Of a DNA stretch of 64,000 nt, positions 27,195 to 35,610 are shown piece after piece. Under the pieces are notes generated by a model. It saw only the letters and a list, made by a program, of their open reading frames with translations. It was not told where the DNA came from and made no database searches. Position 1 is the stretch's first letter. The number at the start of each line of letters is the position of its first letter. Origin of the DNA: an uncultured Gemmatimonadota bacterium (GTDB lineage: Bacteria; Gemmatimonadota; Gemmatimonadetes; Gemmatimonadales; Gemmatimonadaceae); the NCBI GenBank assembly GCA_902826615.1, contig CADEFN010000004.1:310001-374000 (forward strand), given 5' to 3'. The position numbers and the translations under genes are program-made.

Positions 27195-27839
27195 TCACAC
27201 ACGCCTTCCAGCCTGGGCCCGGCGCAGGGGCATCGGCGCCGACACGCGCTCGCGGCTTCGCTCAGCCACCCACTCGCGCGTATCGCGGGCCAGCTCGGCA
27301 ACACCGTCGGGAAGTGGGACCTCCACCGGAGCCACGATTCGTCCACCAGCACGCACTGCGGTGGCAAGATTGGCCATGAACACCCCGGTGACCGGCCCTG
27401 CTCCCACCATCGCCGCTCGCAACACGCCGGGCGCCAGCGGCAAACGATCCTCAACCCAAATGGTGGAAACACCTGGTTCGAGACGCACCCCCTGCGGGTT
27501 CACAAGCAGGAACGTCGCCTGGGTTTCTTCCTCGAGTGCCAGCGCCAGGGAGGCAGCGTCGCCGTACAGCGCCACCAGGCCACCCGGTTCCGCCAGATCC
27601 AGCAGGGCGCGGGCCCGCAGCACCGTGTCCTCGTCAGGCGGGACTCCCGGCTCCGAGCTCCCTCCGGGACGGCCAAACGCGACCTCCCCGTTTTCCACCT
27701 GGTACTGCGTGCGGCACACGGGACAACCTAACGAGCCGCGTGCCAGGTGACGCCCGCGAAACTCCGCCACCGCCGCTACGAGCCACGTGTCCTCATGGTC
27801 GGCGATGCACCGTAGAGAGTCCACCAGCTCAATGAACAT
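27195..27839 (-). CDS. Trm112-like zinc-ribbon protein with degenerate methyltransferase-like C-terminus
   Basis: 214 residues. The N-terminal part resembles a Trm112-type module: a CPVC pair in SLGCPVCRTQYQVENGEVAF, with an earlier Cys at about residue 11 and His15 (CIADHEDTW) as possible further ligands. From residue 75 a Rossmann-like segment reads ALLDLAEPGGLVALYGDAAS. It has the order of a SAM methyltransferase but lacks the glycine-rich GxGxG loop. It starts 9 bases after folE and is probably the third gene of the queD-folE operon. Function unknown. Confidence 0.55.
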   Translation of the reverse strand: MFIELVDSLRCIADHEDTWLVAAVAEFRGRHLARGSLGCPVCRTQYQVENGEVAFGRPGGSSEPGVPPDEDTVLRARALLDLAEPGGLVALYGDAASLALALEEETQATFLLVNPQGVRLEPGVSTIWVEDRLPLAPGVLRAAMVGAGPVTGVFMANLATAVRAGGRIVAPVEVPLPDGVAELARDTREWVAERSRERVSAPMPLRRAQAGRRV

Positions 27840-27848
27840 GTGGGGCCC

Positions 27849-28508
27849 TTACCGTGACGACCCGAACCCGTGCGCCAGGCGCAGAAACTCGTCACGGGTC
27901 ATGGCGTCGTCCCGGAACGTGCCGAGCAGCGCCGACGTGATGGTCTTGGAGTTCTGCTTCTCCACCCCGCGCATCATCATGCACAGGTGATACGCCTCGA
28001 TGACCACACCCACACCACAGGGATTGAGGATATCCTGGATGGCCTGGGCAATCTCACCCGTGAGCCGCTCCTGCACCTGGAGCCGCCGCGCAAACATGTC
28101 CACAATGCGCGGGAGTTTGGAGAGCCCCACGATGCGTCCATTCGGGATGTAGGCGATATGCGCCTTGCCAAAGAAGGGCAGCATATGGTGCTCGCACATC
28201 GAGTAGAGCTCGATATCGCGCACCATCACCATCTGCCGGTAGTCTTCGGCAAAGATGCCCTCACCCACCACGTCCTCCACCCGCAGGTGATAACCCTGCG
28301 TGAGGAACTGCATGGCCCCCACCACGCGGTGCGGCGTGCGTTGCAGCCCTTCGCGTTCGGGGTCCTCCCCGAGGAGCGCGAGTTGTCGGCGGACAAGCCC
28401 TTCGTACTCCAGCTCGCTCGCGTCCGTGTGCGAGCCGTCCTCGCTATCGACCGTCTGCGGAATGAAAGGCGGGAGGGAATGCACGTGGGTGTCAGGTGTT
28501 GCCGTCAT
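27849..28508 (-). CDS. folE: GTP cyclohydrolase I
   Basis: 219 residues (TTG at 28517 would give 222). FolE converts GTP to 7,8-dihydroneopterin triphosphate, the first step of folate, tetrahydrobiopterin and queuosine precursors. The zinc ligands are visible in [20 protein letters not shown] (Cys and His) and [20 protein letters not shown] (second Cys). [20 protein letters not shown] completes the family core. The start overlaps the end of queD by 17 bases, indicating translational coupling. Together the two give the first two steps towards 7-carboxy-7-deazaguanine. QueE and QueC are not in the window. Confidence 0.95.
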   Translation of the reverse strand: MTATPDTHVHSLPPFIPQTVDSEDGSHTDASELEYEGLVRRQLALLGEDPEREGLQRTPHRVVGAMQFLTQGYHLRVEDVVGEGIFAEDYRQMVMVRDIELYSMCEHHMLPFFGKAHIAYIPNGRIVGLSKLPRIVDMFARRLQVQERLTGEIAQAIQDILNPCGVGVVIEAYHLCMMMRGVEKQNSKTITSALLGTFRDDAMTRDEFLRLAHGFGSSR

Positions 28509-28908
28509 AGTCAACAAAGTTGTGTTCGGTCTCCCACAGACGCAGCCGGGTGAGACGCGCGGGAGTGATCAGTGGCGCAATCACGCGCCAGATGGCGACC
28601 ACGAGGTTCTCGGACGTTGGATTGATGCCGCGCAGGAAGTCGACATCGAGGTTCAGGTTGCGATGGTCCAGCTTGTCGATCACTTCGCGAGTGACGATGT
28701 CCCGTACGTCCCCCAGATCGATCACGTAGCCGGTGCGCGGATCAACCTCACCAGTGACCGAGACATCGAGGAGGTAGTTGTGCCCGTGCCAGTTGGGGTT
28801 GTTACACTTCCCGTACAGGCGTGCGTTCTCGTCGTCGCTCAGGGCCGGATTGTGGATCCGGTGAGCCGCGTTGAATCGCAACCGGCGGGTGATGGTGACG
28901 ACGGGCAA
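28492..28908 (-). CDS. queD: 6-pyruvoyl-tetrahydropterin synthase/QueD family protein
   Basis: 138 residues. QueD turns dihydroneopterin triphosphate into 6-carboxy-5,6,7,8-tetrahydropterin for queuosine; eukaryote-like PTPS makes 6-pyruvoyl-tetrahydropterin. Zinc ligands are His in FNAAHRI and the pair HGHNY. The catalytic Cys is in [15 protein letters not shown]. The glutamate near the end ([11 protein letters not shown]) binds the pterin. The [11 protein letters not shown] form is shared by bacterial PTPS-like and QueD proteins, so which product is made cannot be settled from sequence alone. It is the first gene of the operon. The 318-base leader upstream is described separately. Confidence 0.9.
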   Translation of the reverse strand: MPVVTITRRLRFNAAHRIHNPALSDDENARLYGKCNNPNWHGHNYLLDVSVTGEVDPRTGYVIDLGDVRDIVTREVIDKLDHRNLNLDVDFLRGINPTSENLVVAIWRVIAPLITPARLTRLRLWETEHNFVDYDGNT

Positions 28909-29025
28909 GGTGTCGGCGGGAATTGGGTGGAGTCAGCAACACGAAAGATGGATGGTAACGCCCGCAATCGGCTCGCCCGCACCATCGTCCCAGATCAAGC
29001 CGCGGGCCGGGGTGGGGGTTCCACG

Positions 29026-29226
29026 AAAAACGAGCCCCACCTGGACGGGTGGGGCTCGCGTAAGTCGGAACGAAGAGGGTTTTTTGAAGCCCGGACGATA
29101 GGAGTAAGATCCGCAACCAGTCTTCCGCCTTCCCCGCGCTGGGGCATGACGTCAACCAATATGTTGGACCCCTTCGCTGAGCTTGTTGGCTCAAAAAATT
29201 GGTCTCTCCGTCCCTATCTTTCAGTC
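29026..29226 (-). ncRNA. Candidate structured leader or small RNA upstream of queD
   Basis: The gap 28909-29261 is the only gene-free stretch over 300 bases. A minus-strand RNA starting near 29226 from the promoter at 29233-29261 and ending at the terminator at 29031-29058 would be about 200 nt. Local helices include a GAGC/GCTC pair (29179-29192) and a CCCC/GGGG pair (29132-29144). No known preQ1, tetrahydrofolate, TPP, cobalamin or SAM core was recognised, and no tRNA fold. It may be an attenuator leader for queD-folE or a free-standing small RNA. The evidence is promoter, terminator and position only. Confidence 0.4.
29031..29058 (-). terminator. Intrinsic terminator hairpin in the queD leader
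   Basis: On the minus strand an 11-bp perfect GC-rich stem (arms 29058-29048 and 29041-29031) closes a 6-base loop and is followed at once by five T residues (29030-29026). That is a textbook Rho-independent terminator for minus-strand transcription. It lies about 120 bases upstream of queD and about 170 bases downstream of the minus promoter at 29233-29261. It therefore either ends a small RNA or acts as an attenuator of queD-folE. Confidence 0.7.
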
Positions 29227-29232
29227 GCCCCG

Positions 29233-29261
29233 AATGTACGGGGCCGCGACAAACCGGTCAA
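29233..29261 (-). promoter_or_regulatory. Sigma70-type promoter for the queD leader
   Basis: On the minus strand TTGACC (29261-29256) and TACATT (29238-29233) are separated by exactly 17 bases, matching 5 of 6 and 4 of 6 consensus positions. The -35 box ends immediately before the start codon of the divergent small membrane-protein gene. Expected start of transcription is near 29226. Confidence 0.5.
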
Positions 29262-29438
29262 ATGGATCTAGGAATCGTTGCAGCCATCGCCATGCTCGGC
29301 GTCTGGGCCTTCGCCACATTTACGACTGAGGCCCCCGGTTGGATACATGGTCTCCTCACGGCCGGCGTCTTTCTGCTGATCTATCGCATCGTGGTCAGGG
29401 GCAGCCCTCCACTCCCCAAGGACTCCAGCAAGAAGTGA
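29262..29438 (+). CDS. Small membrane protein, DUF5670 (Lmo0937)-like
   Basis: 58 residues from the ATG at 29262; the frame upstream to 29199 is not coding-like. Two hydrophobic helices (LGIVAAIAMLGVWAFATFT and IHGLLTAGVFLLIYRIVVRG) are joined by a short turn with GWIH. They are followed by a charged tail ending in SSKK. The two-helix pattern with a central G-x-I-H matches DUF5670/Lmo0937, a family of about 50-residue proteins of unknown role often linked with envelope stress. Its promoter region overlaps the oppositely directed queD leader. Confidence 0.6.
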   Translation: MDLGIVAAIAMLGVWAFATFTTEAPGWIHGLLTAGVFLLIYRIVVRGSPPLPKDSSKK

Positions 29439-29522
29439 TTTCTCGGCGCGAATCACAGGGCGCGACTTCCCGGCCGAAGGAAATTCCCGCTTCTGAAAGA
29501 ATTTTCGTTTAGTTTCTCCCCG

Positions 29523-30029
29523 ATGTCGGCACCGGTCAGTTACCGCGCAGAGTTCGCCAATCAGATCCTTGTGAGCCTCAAGAAGTTCGATGAGGCCGCC
29601 TGGCTGGTGTGCGAAGCCCGTATGACAGATCGAGCGCGGACCTTTGACCTCGCGTACCGACTCGCCGAAGACGCAATCAACCTCCTCGCCGAGGAGTTCG
29701 GTGCCGACATGCATGGAGTGATCCACGCCCGGCTCTCCGATGTCGACGCGATATTCGGTATGGTCCCGATCGAAGAGACCTTGGACCCGGGCCCCATTCG
29801 CTGGCGTGTAGCCCGAGGCGCAATCCTTTCAGTTTTCCTCAGGGACTCTCGCGGCTTCAACCATGGCGCCTTCGAGGAACTCTTCCGCCCCGTGGCCGCC
29901 ATCGTGGAGCTCGGCGAGCTCGAGCGCACCGTACAGACGTCGCTGGGCACAAGTGCCGAGGACAGTTCGGCCCTGGTTCGCCCTGCAGAACAATCCGGGC
30001 CGACACAACGCGACACGCGCTCAGCCTGA
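29523..30029 (+). CDS. Hypothetical cytosolic helical protein
   Basis: 168 residues, no signal peptide or membrane helix, mostly helical (YRAEFANQILVSLKKFDEAA and LAYRLAEDAINLLAEEFGAD). The last 30 residues are polar and probably disordered. No family is recognised. The codon usage and third-position GC match neighbouring genes, which supports it being real. The upstream 80 bases contain an AT-rich patch (29490-29515) that could hold a promoter. It converges with the GNAT gene after 6 bases. Confidence 0.55.
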   Translation: MSAPVSYRAEFANQILVSLKKFDEAAWLVCEARMTDRARTFDLAYRLAEDAINLLAEEFGADMHGVIHARLSDVDAIFGMVPIEETLDPGPIRWRVARGAILSVFLRDSRGFNHGAFEELFRPVAAIVELGELERTVQTSLGTSAEDSSALVRPAEQSGPTQRDTRSA

Positions 30030-30035
30030 GACCGG

Positions 30036-31010
30036 TCAGATCTCCCAGTTGCTGAAGACCACACCTCGACCTGGTGTCTCTTCGCCGTAGCCTCGCACGG
30101 TCATGCGCAGGTCAGTCCATCTCACCCGTGCGCCCGTCTCGATGAGCTGCCGGTACGTCTCGTCGTACTCCGTTTGCACACGAATGGCGGCCCGGCGTGT
30201 GCCGGCGCGCCGCGCCGCGTCGGAAATGAGGGATGCGATCTGCGGCACCAGCGCGTCATCGCGCAACACCAGCTTGAGCACGCGCATTTCTTCGCGCGAG
30301 CGTCCTTCGACAAGCGCCGTGGCATGAAAGAGGGCAAAACCCGAAAGTCCTGCGCCGTCATACAGCAGCACGATATCCCCCAGCCCGAGCTGGAGCGTGA
30401 GCTCGAGTTCGCGGGTGAAGTCGATGCCCGGCTTGACCAGCTGTGTCAGGTCGCGGCACGCTGCGATGACGTCGGTGCGACCCCGCGCCGGCAGATCGCC
30501 CGCCAGGGCAACCGGGCGGTCGCGCTCTGCGGCCTCCACGGTCACGGTGATGGTGAGGCGGCCAGGCAGAAAGCCTAACGAGGAGTAGAACCCGATGTTG
30601 TCCATCGTCCGCGGCATCGTCTCGAGGCCGACGGTGATCGCCCCGTGTGCACGCAGCCAGGCGATTCCCTCCTTCACAATCGTCTTACCGAGTCCGGTGC
30701 CCTGCCATTCCGGCCGCACGGCCAGCGGACCCATCCACCCTTCGGTGCCCGAGAGGTGCGCGACGTTGAAGGCAATCACCTCACCCCGGTCGTCGCGCCA
30801 CAACATGGCCCCTTCGCGGGCATCTTCGATGGCGTATCGCCAGATGGCCGGGTTGAGCTGAGGTACCCGGACCCCCACCATTCCGTCACGCCGATACCGC
30901 TCGGTGAAGGCGTCGGAAAACACGCGGTTGACGGCGTCGATGTCCGACACACGCATCTGGTGCGGGCCGCTCAGGACGCGAGGTGGACGCCAGGTCTCGG
31001 ACGCCGTCAC
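30036..31010 (-). CDS. GNAT acetyltransferase, tandem-domain
   Basis: 324 residues. The N-terminal GNAT domain (20-155) has the acetyl-CoA loop VRPEWQGTGLGKTIVKEG, fitting Q/R-x-x-G-x-G. The C-terminal half (200-320) has the GNAT strand order (GDIVLLYDGAGLSGFALFHA) but no clean loop and may be a second, degenerate domain. The acceptor is unknown. The start overlaps the stop of the Rad50-like gene by 4 bases, so it is translationally coupled to the DNA-end-processing genes. This may reflect only operon packing. Confidence 0.8.
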   Translation of the reverse strand: MTASETWRPPRVLSGPHQMRVSDIDAVNRVFSDAFTERYRRDGMVGVRVPQLNPAIWRYAIEDAREGAMLWRDDRGEVIAFNVAHLSGTEGWMGPLAVRPEWQGTGLGKTIVKEGIAWLRAHGAITVGLETMPRTMDNIGFYSSLGFLPGRLTITVTVEAAERDRPVALAGDLPARGRTDVIAACRDLTQLVKPGIDFTRELELTLQLGLGDIVLLYDGAGLSGFALFHATALVEGRSREEMRVLKLVLRDDALVPQIASLISDAARRAGTRRAAIRVQTEYDETYRQLIETGARVRWTDLRMTVRGYGEETPGRGVVFSNWEI

Positions 31011-33463
31011 AACCCGGCTCCTTCCAGCTCCGCGCCATCAAAGAGCCCGGGGTCAGGAAAGGCAGGGGTACGCCCCCGAACGACCGATGCCCCGGTGGCG
31101 GCGTCGTAATGCATCACGATCTCGCGGTCCATCAGCTGCCCCAGTGCCTCGATGTGCGTGATGAGGATGACCTGATCAAATCGGTCCTGCAGCCGCTGCA
31201 GGAGACCAACGACACGATGCCGGCGGACCTCGTCGAGTGACCCGAGGATTTCGTCGAGCACCAGGAGCGAGAACTTCTGCCCCGAACGCTCGGCAATCAT
31301 CTGCGACACGGCGAGCCGCAAGGCGAGATTGGCCACATCTTCCTCACCCCCGGAAATCACGGGCTTGGGACGCCCATCCTCCATGACGACGATGTTGTAT
31401 TCGTCATCCAGCTCCATCTCGGTGTAGCGATAGTCGGTGAGCTCGGTAAGGTACACACTCGCCAGCTCCGACAACTCCGGACGCAGGGCATGGTTGAGAT
31501 CGGTACGAAGATCGGTGTAAGCGCGATCGAGTTCGTCATGCAGACGTTTGTCGCGCACCAGCACCCGCTCCGTTTCCTGCGCTTTCTGCAGGTCGCGCAA
31601 GGCGGCATTGGCGCCTTCAGCAGCGCGCTGCGCCGCCTTCAGTTCGGCCGTGGCACCCGCCCGCGCAATCTCGGCGTCCTGCGCAGCACGTGTGGCCGCT
31701 TCCTGCGCCTGCCGCAGCGCAACATAGTCGCCTTCGGAAAAGCGCACCGCCCCGCGCTGCGACTCCAGCTCGGCGATTCTCGCACGCAGCCGCTGCAGCT
31801 GTGCCTGCACCGTCGCCATCTCGCTCTGCAGCTGCTCCTCGCGCTCAAGTTGAGTTGAGAGGCGCGTGACTCGCTCGTTGAGTGGCGCAAGCCGTTCGAT
31901 CTCGGCCTTCACCTCGGCATGACGCGCCGAGTCGTATCCACTCGGCAGGGATGCCAGATCCTGCGTCATTTGTGTGTATCGTTGTTCCTTGACCGCGAGT
32001 TCCCGTTGCAACTGCGCGAGCTCCTGCACCTCGCTGCGCACTCGCGCCAGACGCATCTCCTGCTCACCGGCCTCGCGTTGCTGCTCACGACGTTGTTCCT
32101 CCAGCCGGCCGATCTCGGCGGGGAGTGGTTCCACCTGCGTGAGTTTGTTGGCGAAGTACTTCCCGTCCACGGTCACCGTGTCGATCTGGTCGTCGATCTG
32201 CTCCAGCACGCTGCGCAGGTTTTCGCCAAGCACTCGAGTGCAGGTGGGACAGCGACCATCTTCGCCGAGCTGCACCACTTCCTCGCGTTGCTTCTTGAGC
32301 TCACGCAGCTGGGCGCGCAAGGCATCGCGTTTTGTCTCGGCCTCCTGGCGGTCACGCACCCATCCGGTCCGCAGCAGCTCGATGGCGCCTAACGTGGCCT
32401 CCACTTCGCGACGCCGGGCCTCGAGGGCAATCGTGACTTCCTCCTCGGCCTGTGGCGCCCCCGCAATGCGCGCGCGCCGCTCACGTTTCCCGATCAGCTC
32501 CTCCGCCAGCCCTCGGGCGCTGTCACTCAGTGCCTGACGACGCCCCTCGGCACGCGCCAGTTCCTCGAGCCGGGCGTACTCCGACGCATACTCGGAGAGC
32601 GGGACCAGTTCCTTTGAGAGCTCCGTCAGCTCGATACGCGCCGCACCCGTGGCATCGAGTTCACCGGCCAGCCGGTCGGCGTCGCGCGTGCGAGCCTGCA
32701 GCTCGCTTTCGGCCACCCGCAGCTCCCCCGAGAGCTCATTGTATCGGTCACGGGCCTGCTGCGCCTCGGCCCACCCCGGTGAGATCTCGGCCAGCCGGCT
32801 GGTGGCCTCGGCATGCGCCGACTCCGACGTGGACAGGGCGCGTTCCGCCTCGATGCGCCGTGTGGCGGATTCATTGAGCGCGCGCTGCACTGCGTCCACA
32901 TCGGGCATGGCCGAGCGTACGCCGGAGAGCTCCGCTGTCAGTAGTTTGCGCTGCTCGCGAACGGCTTCCTGCGCCACGCGGAGCTTTTCGTAGCCCAGCA
33001 CCCGGGACAGAAACTGCGCTCGTTCACTCGGCCCCATCGCCGACATGACATTGAGTTCTTTCTGCCCGGTGAAGTAGGTGTGAAAGAACTCGGCACGCGT
33101 CATGCCGAGACGCCGCTGCAGCAGGTCACTGACCGACGACAACGAGTTGGCAATGGGTTCCGAGCCGCCATCGAGATACAGCTCGGCGCTGTTGAGGCCC
33201 CGTGCCACACGATAGCGGTGTCCGCCGAGCTCGAAGTCCAGTTCCACACGCACACTCGCTCGCGGCGCGGCACGCACAAACCGTATCGAATCCTTGGTGC
33301 CACGCGCGGCGGGCTGGCCATACAGCGCCCAGGCAATGGCCTCGAGCACCGTGCTCTTGCCCGCGCCGTTCGGCCCCACGATACCCGTCAGCCCGGTATC
33401 GAACTCCAGAACCGAGTCGGCGTGCTGTCGGAAGTTTGTCAGCGAGAGGGAGTTGAGTCTCAC
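31007..33463 (-). CDS. Rad50/SbcC-family AAA+ SMC-like ATPase
   Basis: 818 residues, shorter than E. coli SbcC and closer to archaeal Rad50. Walker A is GIVGPNGAGKST (28-39). Long coiled coils flank a zinc hook CPTC near residue 404 (DGRCPTCTRVLGEN). The C-terminal half has the ABC signature region VISGGEEDVANLALRLAVSQ and Walker B LLVLDEILGSLDEVRRHRVV. It binds and bridges DNA ends, and ATP drives the nuclease partner. The start overlaps the Mre11-like stop by 4 bases, so the pair is made together. Naming as rad50 or sbcC is equally valid. Confidence 0.93.
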   Translation of the reverse strand: MRLNSLSLTNFRQHADSVLEFDTGLTGIVGPNGAGKSTVLEAIAWALYGQPAARGTKDSIRFVRAAPRASVRVELDFELGGHRYRVARGLNSAELYLDGGSEPIANSLSSVSDLLQRRLGMTRAEFFHTYFTGQKELNVMSAMGPSERAQFLSRVLGYEKLRVAQEAVREQRKLLTAELSGVRSAMPDVDAVQRALNESATRRIEAERALSTSESAHAEATSRLAEISPGWAEAQQARDRYNELSGELRVAESELQARTRDADRLAGELDATGAARIELTELSKELVPLSEYASEYARLEELARAEGRRQALSDSARGLAEELIGKRERRARIAGAPQAEEEVTIALEARRREVEATLGAIELLRTGWVRDRQEAETKRDALRAQLRELKKQREEVVQLGEDGRCPTCTRVLGENLRSVLEQIDDQIDTVTVDGKYFANKLTQVEPLPAEIGRLEEQRREQQREAGEQEMRLARVRSEVQELAQLQRELAVKEQRYTQMTQDLASLPSGYDSARHAEVKAEIERLAPLNERVTRLSTQLEREEQLQSEMATVQAQLQRLRARIAELESQRGAVRFSEGDYVALRQAQEAATRAAQDAEIARAGATAELKAAQRAAEGANAALRDLQKAQETERVLVRDKRLHDELDRAYTDLRTDLNHALRPELSELASVYLTELTDYRYTEMELDDEYNIVVMEDGRPKPVISGGEEDVANLALRLAVSQMIAERSGQKFSLLVLDEILGSLDEVRRHRVVGLLQRLQDRFDQVILITHIEALGQLMDREIVMHYDAATGASVVRGRTPAFPDPGLFDGAELEGAGL

Positions 33464-34674
33464 TCGGCCTCCACCGGTGCCGCAGAAACTCCCGCCGCCA
33501 CCTCACGTGCCTCCGCCTCCCGCAGATACCGCAGCCCCAGATCCACCAGGGCATCGCGCTCGATATCGGGTGTGAGCGGACGGCTCCAGAGTCGCTCCTG
33601 CACCAGGTCGATGAGCGAGGGGCGCCGCCCTCCCGTTCCCGTGAGTGGCAGCGCGCGCAGCAAGTCGGGACGGCGCGTGTCGAGATGAAACTGCAATGCC
33701 GTGTGCCGGTACTCGCGCAACACCTTGTGATCGAGTTCGCGGGCGATGTGCCGCGGAATGTCTCTCACCACCTGCCGAACGATCTTGTCGCGGATCCCAC
33801 CCTTCACCGCTGCCACACTCGCGGCGATAGCGGCATCCACATCACTCGCCGTCATCCCCCGCGCATCAATCGGCCGGAGGTCGATCAGGGGCCGAGCGGC
33901 CGGGATCTTGTGCAGTGTCCGCTTGCGGGTGTCGAGGTTGTACTCCACGAAATACTTGCCGCCCTCGTCGCCACCCAATTTCGCGTCCTTTTCTTCGTGC
34001 TTCTCACCCCAGATGTTGACACTGGTGTACTCCATCGCCCCCGAGTAGCAGGCGTTAGGCGCGAGCTGATGGAACACATGATGATGGCCCAGCGCCACAT
34101 ACGACCATCGCGCGAAGCCGATCTCCTCGGGCGCCAGCTGCAACGCCGCCTGCTCCTCGTAGCCATACTTGTCCGGGAGGCTCCCGGGCATGTTGCCGTG
34201 GGCCACCAGCACGTTGTACCGCGCCGTCTCGTCCGTGTCATACGAGATGTTCAGCCCCGGCGCATCAGGAATGGCAAACACCGACAGCGACCGGTCGGCG
34301 AACGACAGCCGCTGCGGCTCGCTATCCACCACCTGGATGCCTAACGGGATAAAGAGGCGCAGGATACACCCCGTCTCCACGGCACGGGGGGTGTCGTGAT
34401 TCCCTGCGACCATCACGACCAGCGTATCGGGCAGCGTTCGACGCAGCCGGGACAGCTGGTGAAAGGCATGCAAAATCGCCGGGTTGGGCGGCCGAACGCT
34501 GTGAAACACGTCCCCGGCGATCACCACCAGATCGGGGGCCAGCTCGATGATCTTGTCGATGACCTTGGTGAACACGCCAGCAACGTCAGCTTCCCGCTGG
34601 TTGATCCCGGCGGAGGTCTGGCGCTGGAATTGTCGGATCCCGAGGTGCAGGTCTGACAGGTGAATCAGCCGCAT
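33460..34674 (-). CDS. Mre11/SbcD-family DNA repair exonuclease
   Basis: 404 residues. The metallophosphoesterase motifs appear in order: HLSDLHLG (5-12), VVIAGDVFHS (50s), MVAGNHDTP (88-96), LVAHGNM, and ALGHHHVF with the paired His ligands. These bind two manganese ions for 3'-5' exonuclease and endonuclease action at DNA ends. The C-terminal 120 residues form the cap and Rad50-binding region. It is the first gene of the mre11-rad50-GNAT block. A 9-bp repeat array (34694-34779) separates it from the secreted-protein gene upstream. Confidence 0.93.
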   Translation of the reverse strand: MRLIHLSDLHLGIRQFQRQTSAGINQREADVAGVFTKVIDKIIELAPDLVVIAGDVFHSVRPPNPAILHAFHQLSRLRRTLPDTLVVMVAGNHDTPRAVETGCILRLFIPLGIQVVDSEPQRLSFADRSLSVFAIPDAPGLNISYDTDETARYNVLVAHGNMPGSLPDKYGYEEQAALQLAPEEIGFARWSYVALGHHHVFHQLAPNACYSGAMEYTSVNIWGEKHEEKDAKLGGDEGGKYFVEYNLDTRKRTLHKIPAARPLIDLRPIDARGMTASDVDAAIAASVAAVKGGIRDKIVRQVVRDIPRHIARELDHKVLREYRHTALQFHLDTRRPDLLRALPLTGTGGRRPSLIDLVQERLWSRPLTPDIERDALVDLGLRYLREAEAREVAAGVSAAPVEAE

Positions 34675-34693
34675 GCGGGAAAGGTATCAAACA

Positions 34694-34779
34694 GAGGCAC
34701 GGGAAGCACGAGAGGCACGAGAAGCACGGCGCGCCATGGGGAGTCGTGCCTCCCGTGCTTCCCATGCTTCCCATGCTTC
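34694..34779. repeat. Inverted array of 9-bp units (4 + 4)
   Basis: Four tandem units of GARGCACGR fill 34694-34729 (GAGGCACGG, GAAGCACGA, GAGGCACGA, GAAGCACGG). After 14 bases, four complementary units fill 34744-34779 (TCGTGCCTC, CCGTGCTTC, CCATGCTTC twice). Any left unit can pair with any right unit, so the RNA can form a long hairpin in several registers. The array ends one base before the stop codon of the secreted-protein gene (34781) and begins 20 bases before the Mre11-like start, inside a same-strand gene run. Confidence 0.9.
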
Positions 34780-34780
34780 C

Positions 34781-35608
34781 CTAAATGACCCTCATCCACT
34801 GCGTGATCTTCACACGCACCCGTGTTGGACCCGATTCCTTGCCGCTCCCACCACTGATCAGCGACCGCAGGGTGACCACGGAGCGGGCATCGGCAATCCA
34901 CCCGCGCCGCAAGTCGATCAGGATCTTCCCCGTGACGTCCCCCGCCGTTTGCACCACCGAGCGCCGGGAGCCCACCACCTGCCCGGCCCGCACCAGCCGA
35001 CCACGAACCGAGAGGTAGGCATACTCGTCGGAATGCGAGAGCGAGTCGAAACGGAAGGTCGCGTTGAGGGTGGCAGTACCCCGCCCATCAGGTGTCGCGG
35101 CGAGAGGGATTTCGACGGCGCGCACCCATGAGTCACCCGGTGACAGCTTTTCGCGTGGCAAGGTTGCCGGTAGCTGCGAAAAGAGCCCGCTGATCCCCTG
35201 AATCATGGGGTCGGCACCTGTCAGCATCGTTCCGCCATCAGGTTGCACGCGAAAACGGAAGCGTTGCCCCTGCATGGCGCGGGCGGCCCGCAATGACGGC
35301 GAGGCATCCAGCCCTCCGGTGCCGGACACGCGCACCGAATCGGCCAGCGCCAGCACGGTCGCCCCCTCGGCGTCCGCCCCTTCGATAGCGATGCGCGCCA
35401 GCAGCACCAGCGACGCCACATCCCCTCCCTCCGAGTCGTCATCGTTAGGCTTCGACGAGCGGGACATCTCGATCGTCTGGTCCATTCGCACGTGCAGCGT
35501 GTCGCCGGCACGGGGACGCAATCGGAGATGCACCCCAGCCCCCTGCCCACTCAGCGAGGAGGCGCCAACAACCAGGGCCATCACCACCAGACGCGAGCGG
35601 GTGTGCAA
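34781..35608 (-). CDS. Secreted protein of unknown function (DUF6263-like) between HerA and Mre11 genes
   Basis: 275 residues starting with TTG two bases after the HerA stop; an ATG at 35581 is an alternative but cuts the signal peptide. The signal peptide (RLVVMALVVGASSLSG, then Q) shows export. The mature protein opens with HLRLRPRAGDTLHVRMDQ and is beta-rich to the end. This resembles DUF6263, whose members are exported beta proteins of unknown use. An exported protein inside a DNA-repair gene run is odd. Tight spacing to herA suggests cotranscription. Confidence 0.7.
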   Translation of the reverse strand: MHTRSRLVVMALVVGASSLSGQGAGVHLRLRPRAGDTLHVRMDQTIEMSRSSKPNDDDSEGGDVASLVLLARIAIEGADAEGATVLALADSVRVSGTGGLDASPSLRAARAMQGQRFRFRVQPDGGTMLTGADPMIQGISGLFSQLPATLPREKLSPGDSWVRAVEIPLAATPDGRGTATLNATFRFDSLSHSDEYAYLSVRGRLVRAGQVVGSRRSVVQTAGDVTGKILIDLRRGWIADARSVVTLRSLISGGSGKESGPTRVRVKITQWMRVI

Positions 35609-35610
35609 GG

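Noticed and set aside
29026-29226. tRNA, 4.5S RNA or known riboswitch in the queD leader
   Set aside because: No cloverleaf, no SRP tetraloop motif and no preQ1 or folate aptamer core could be found by eye.
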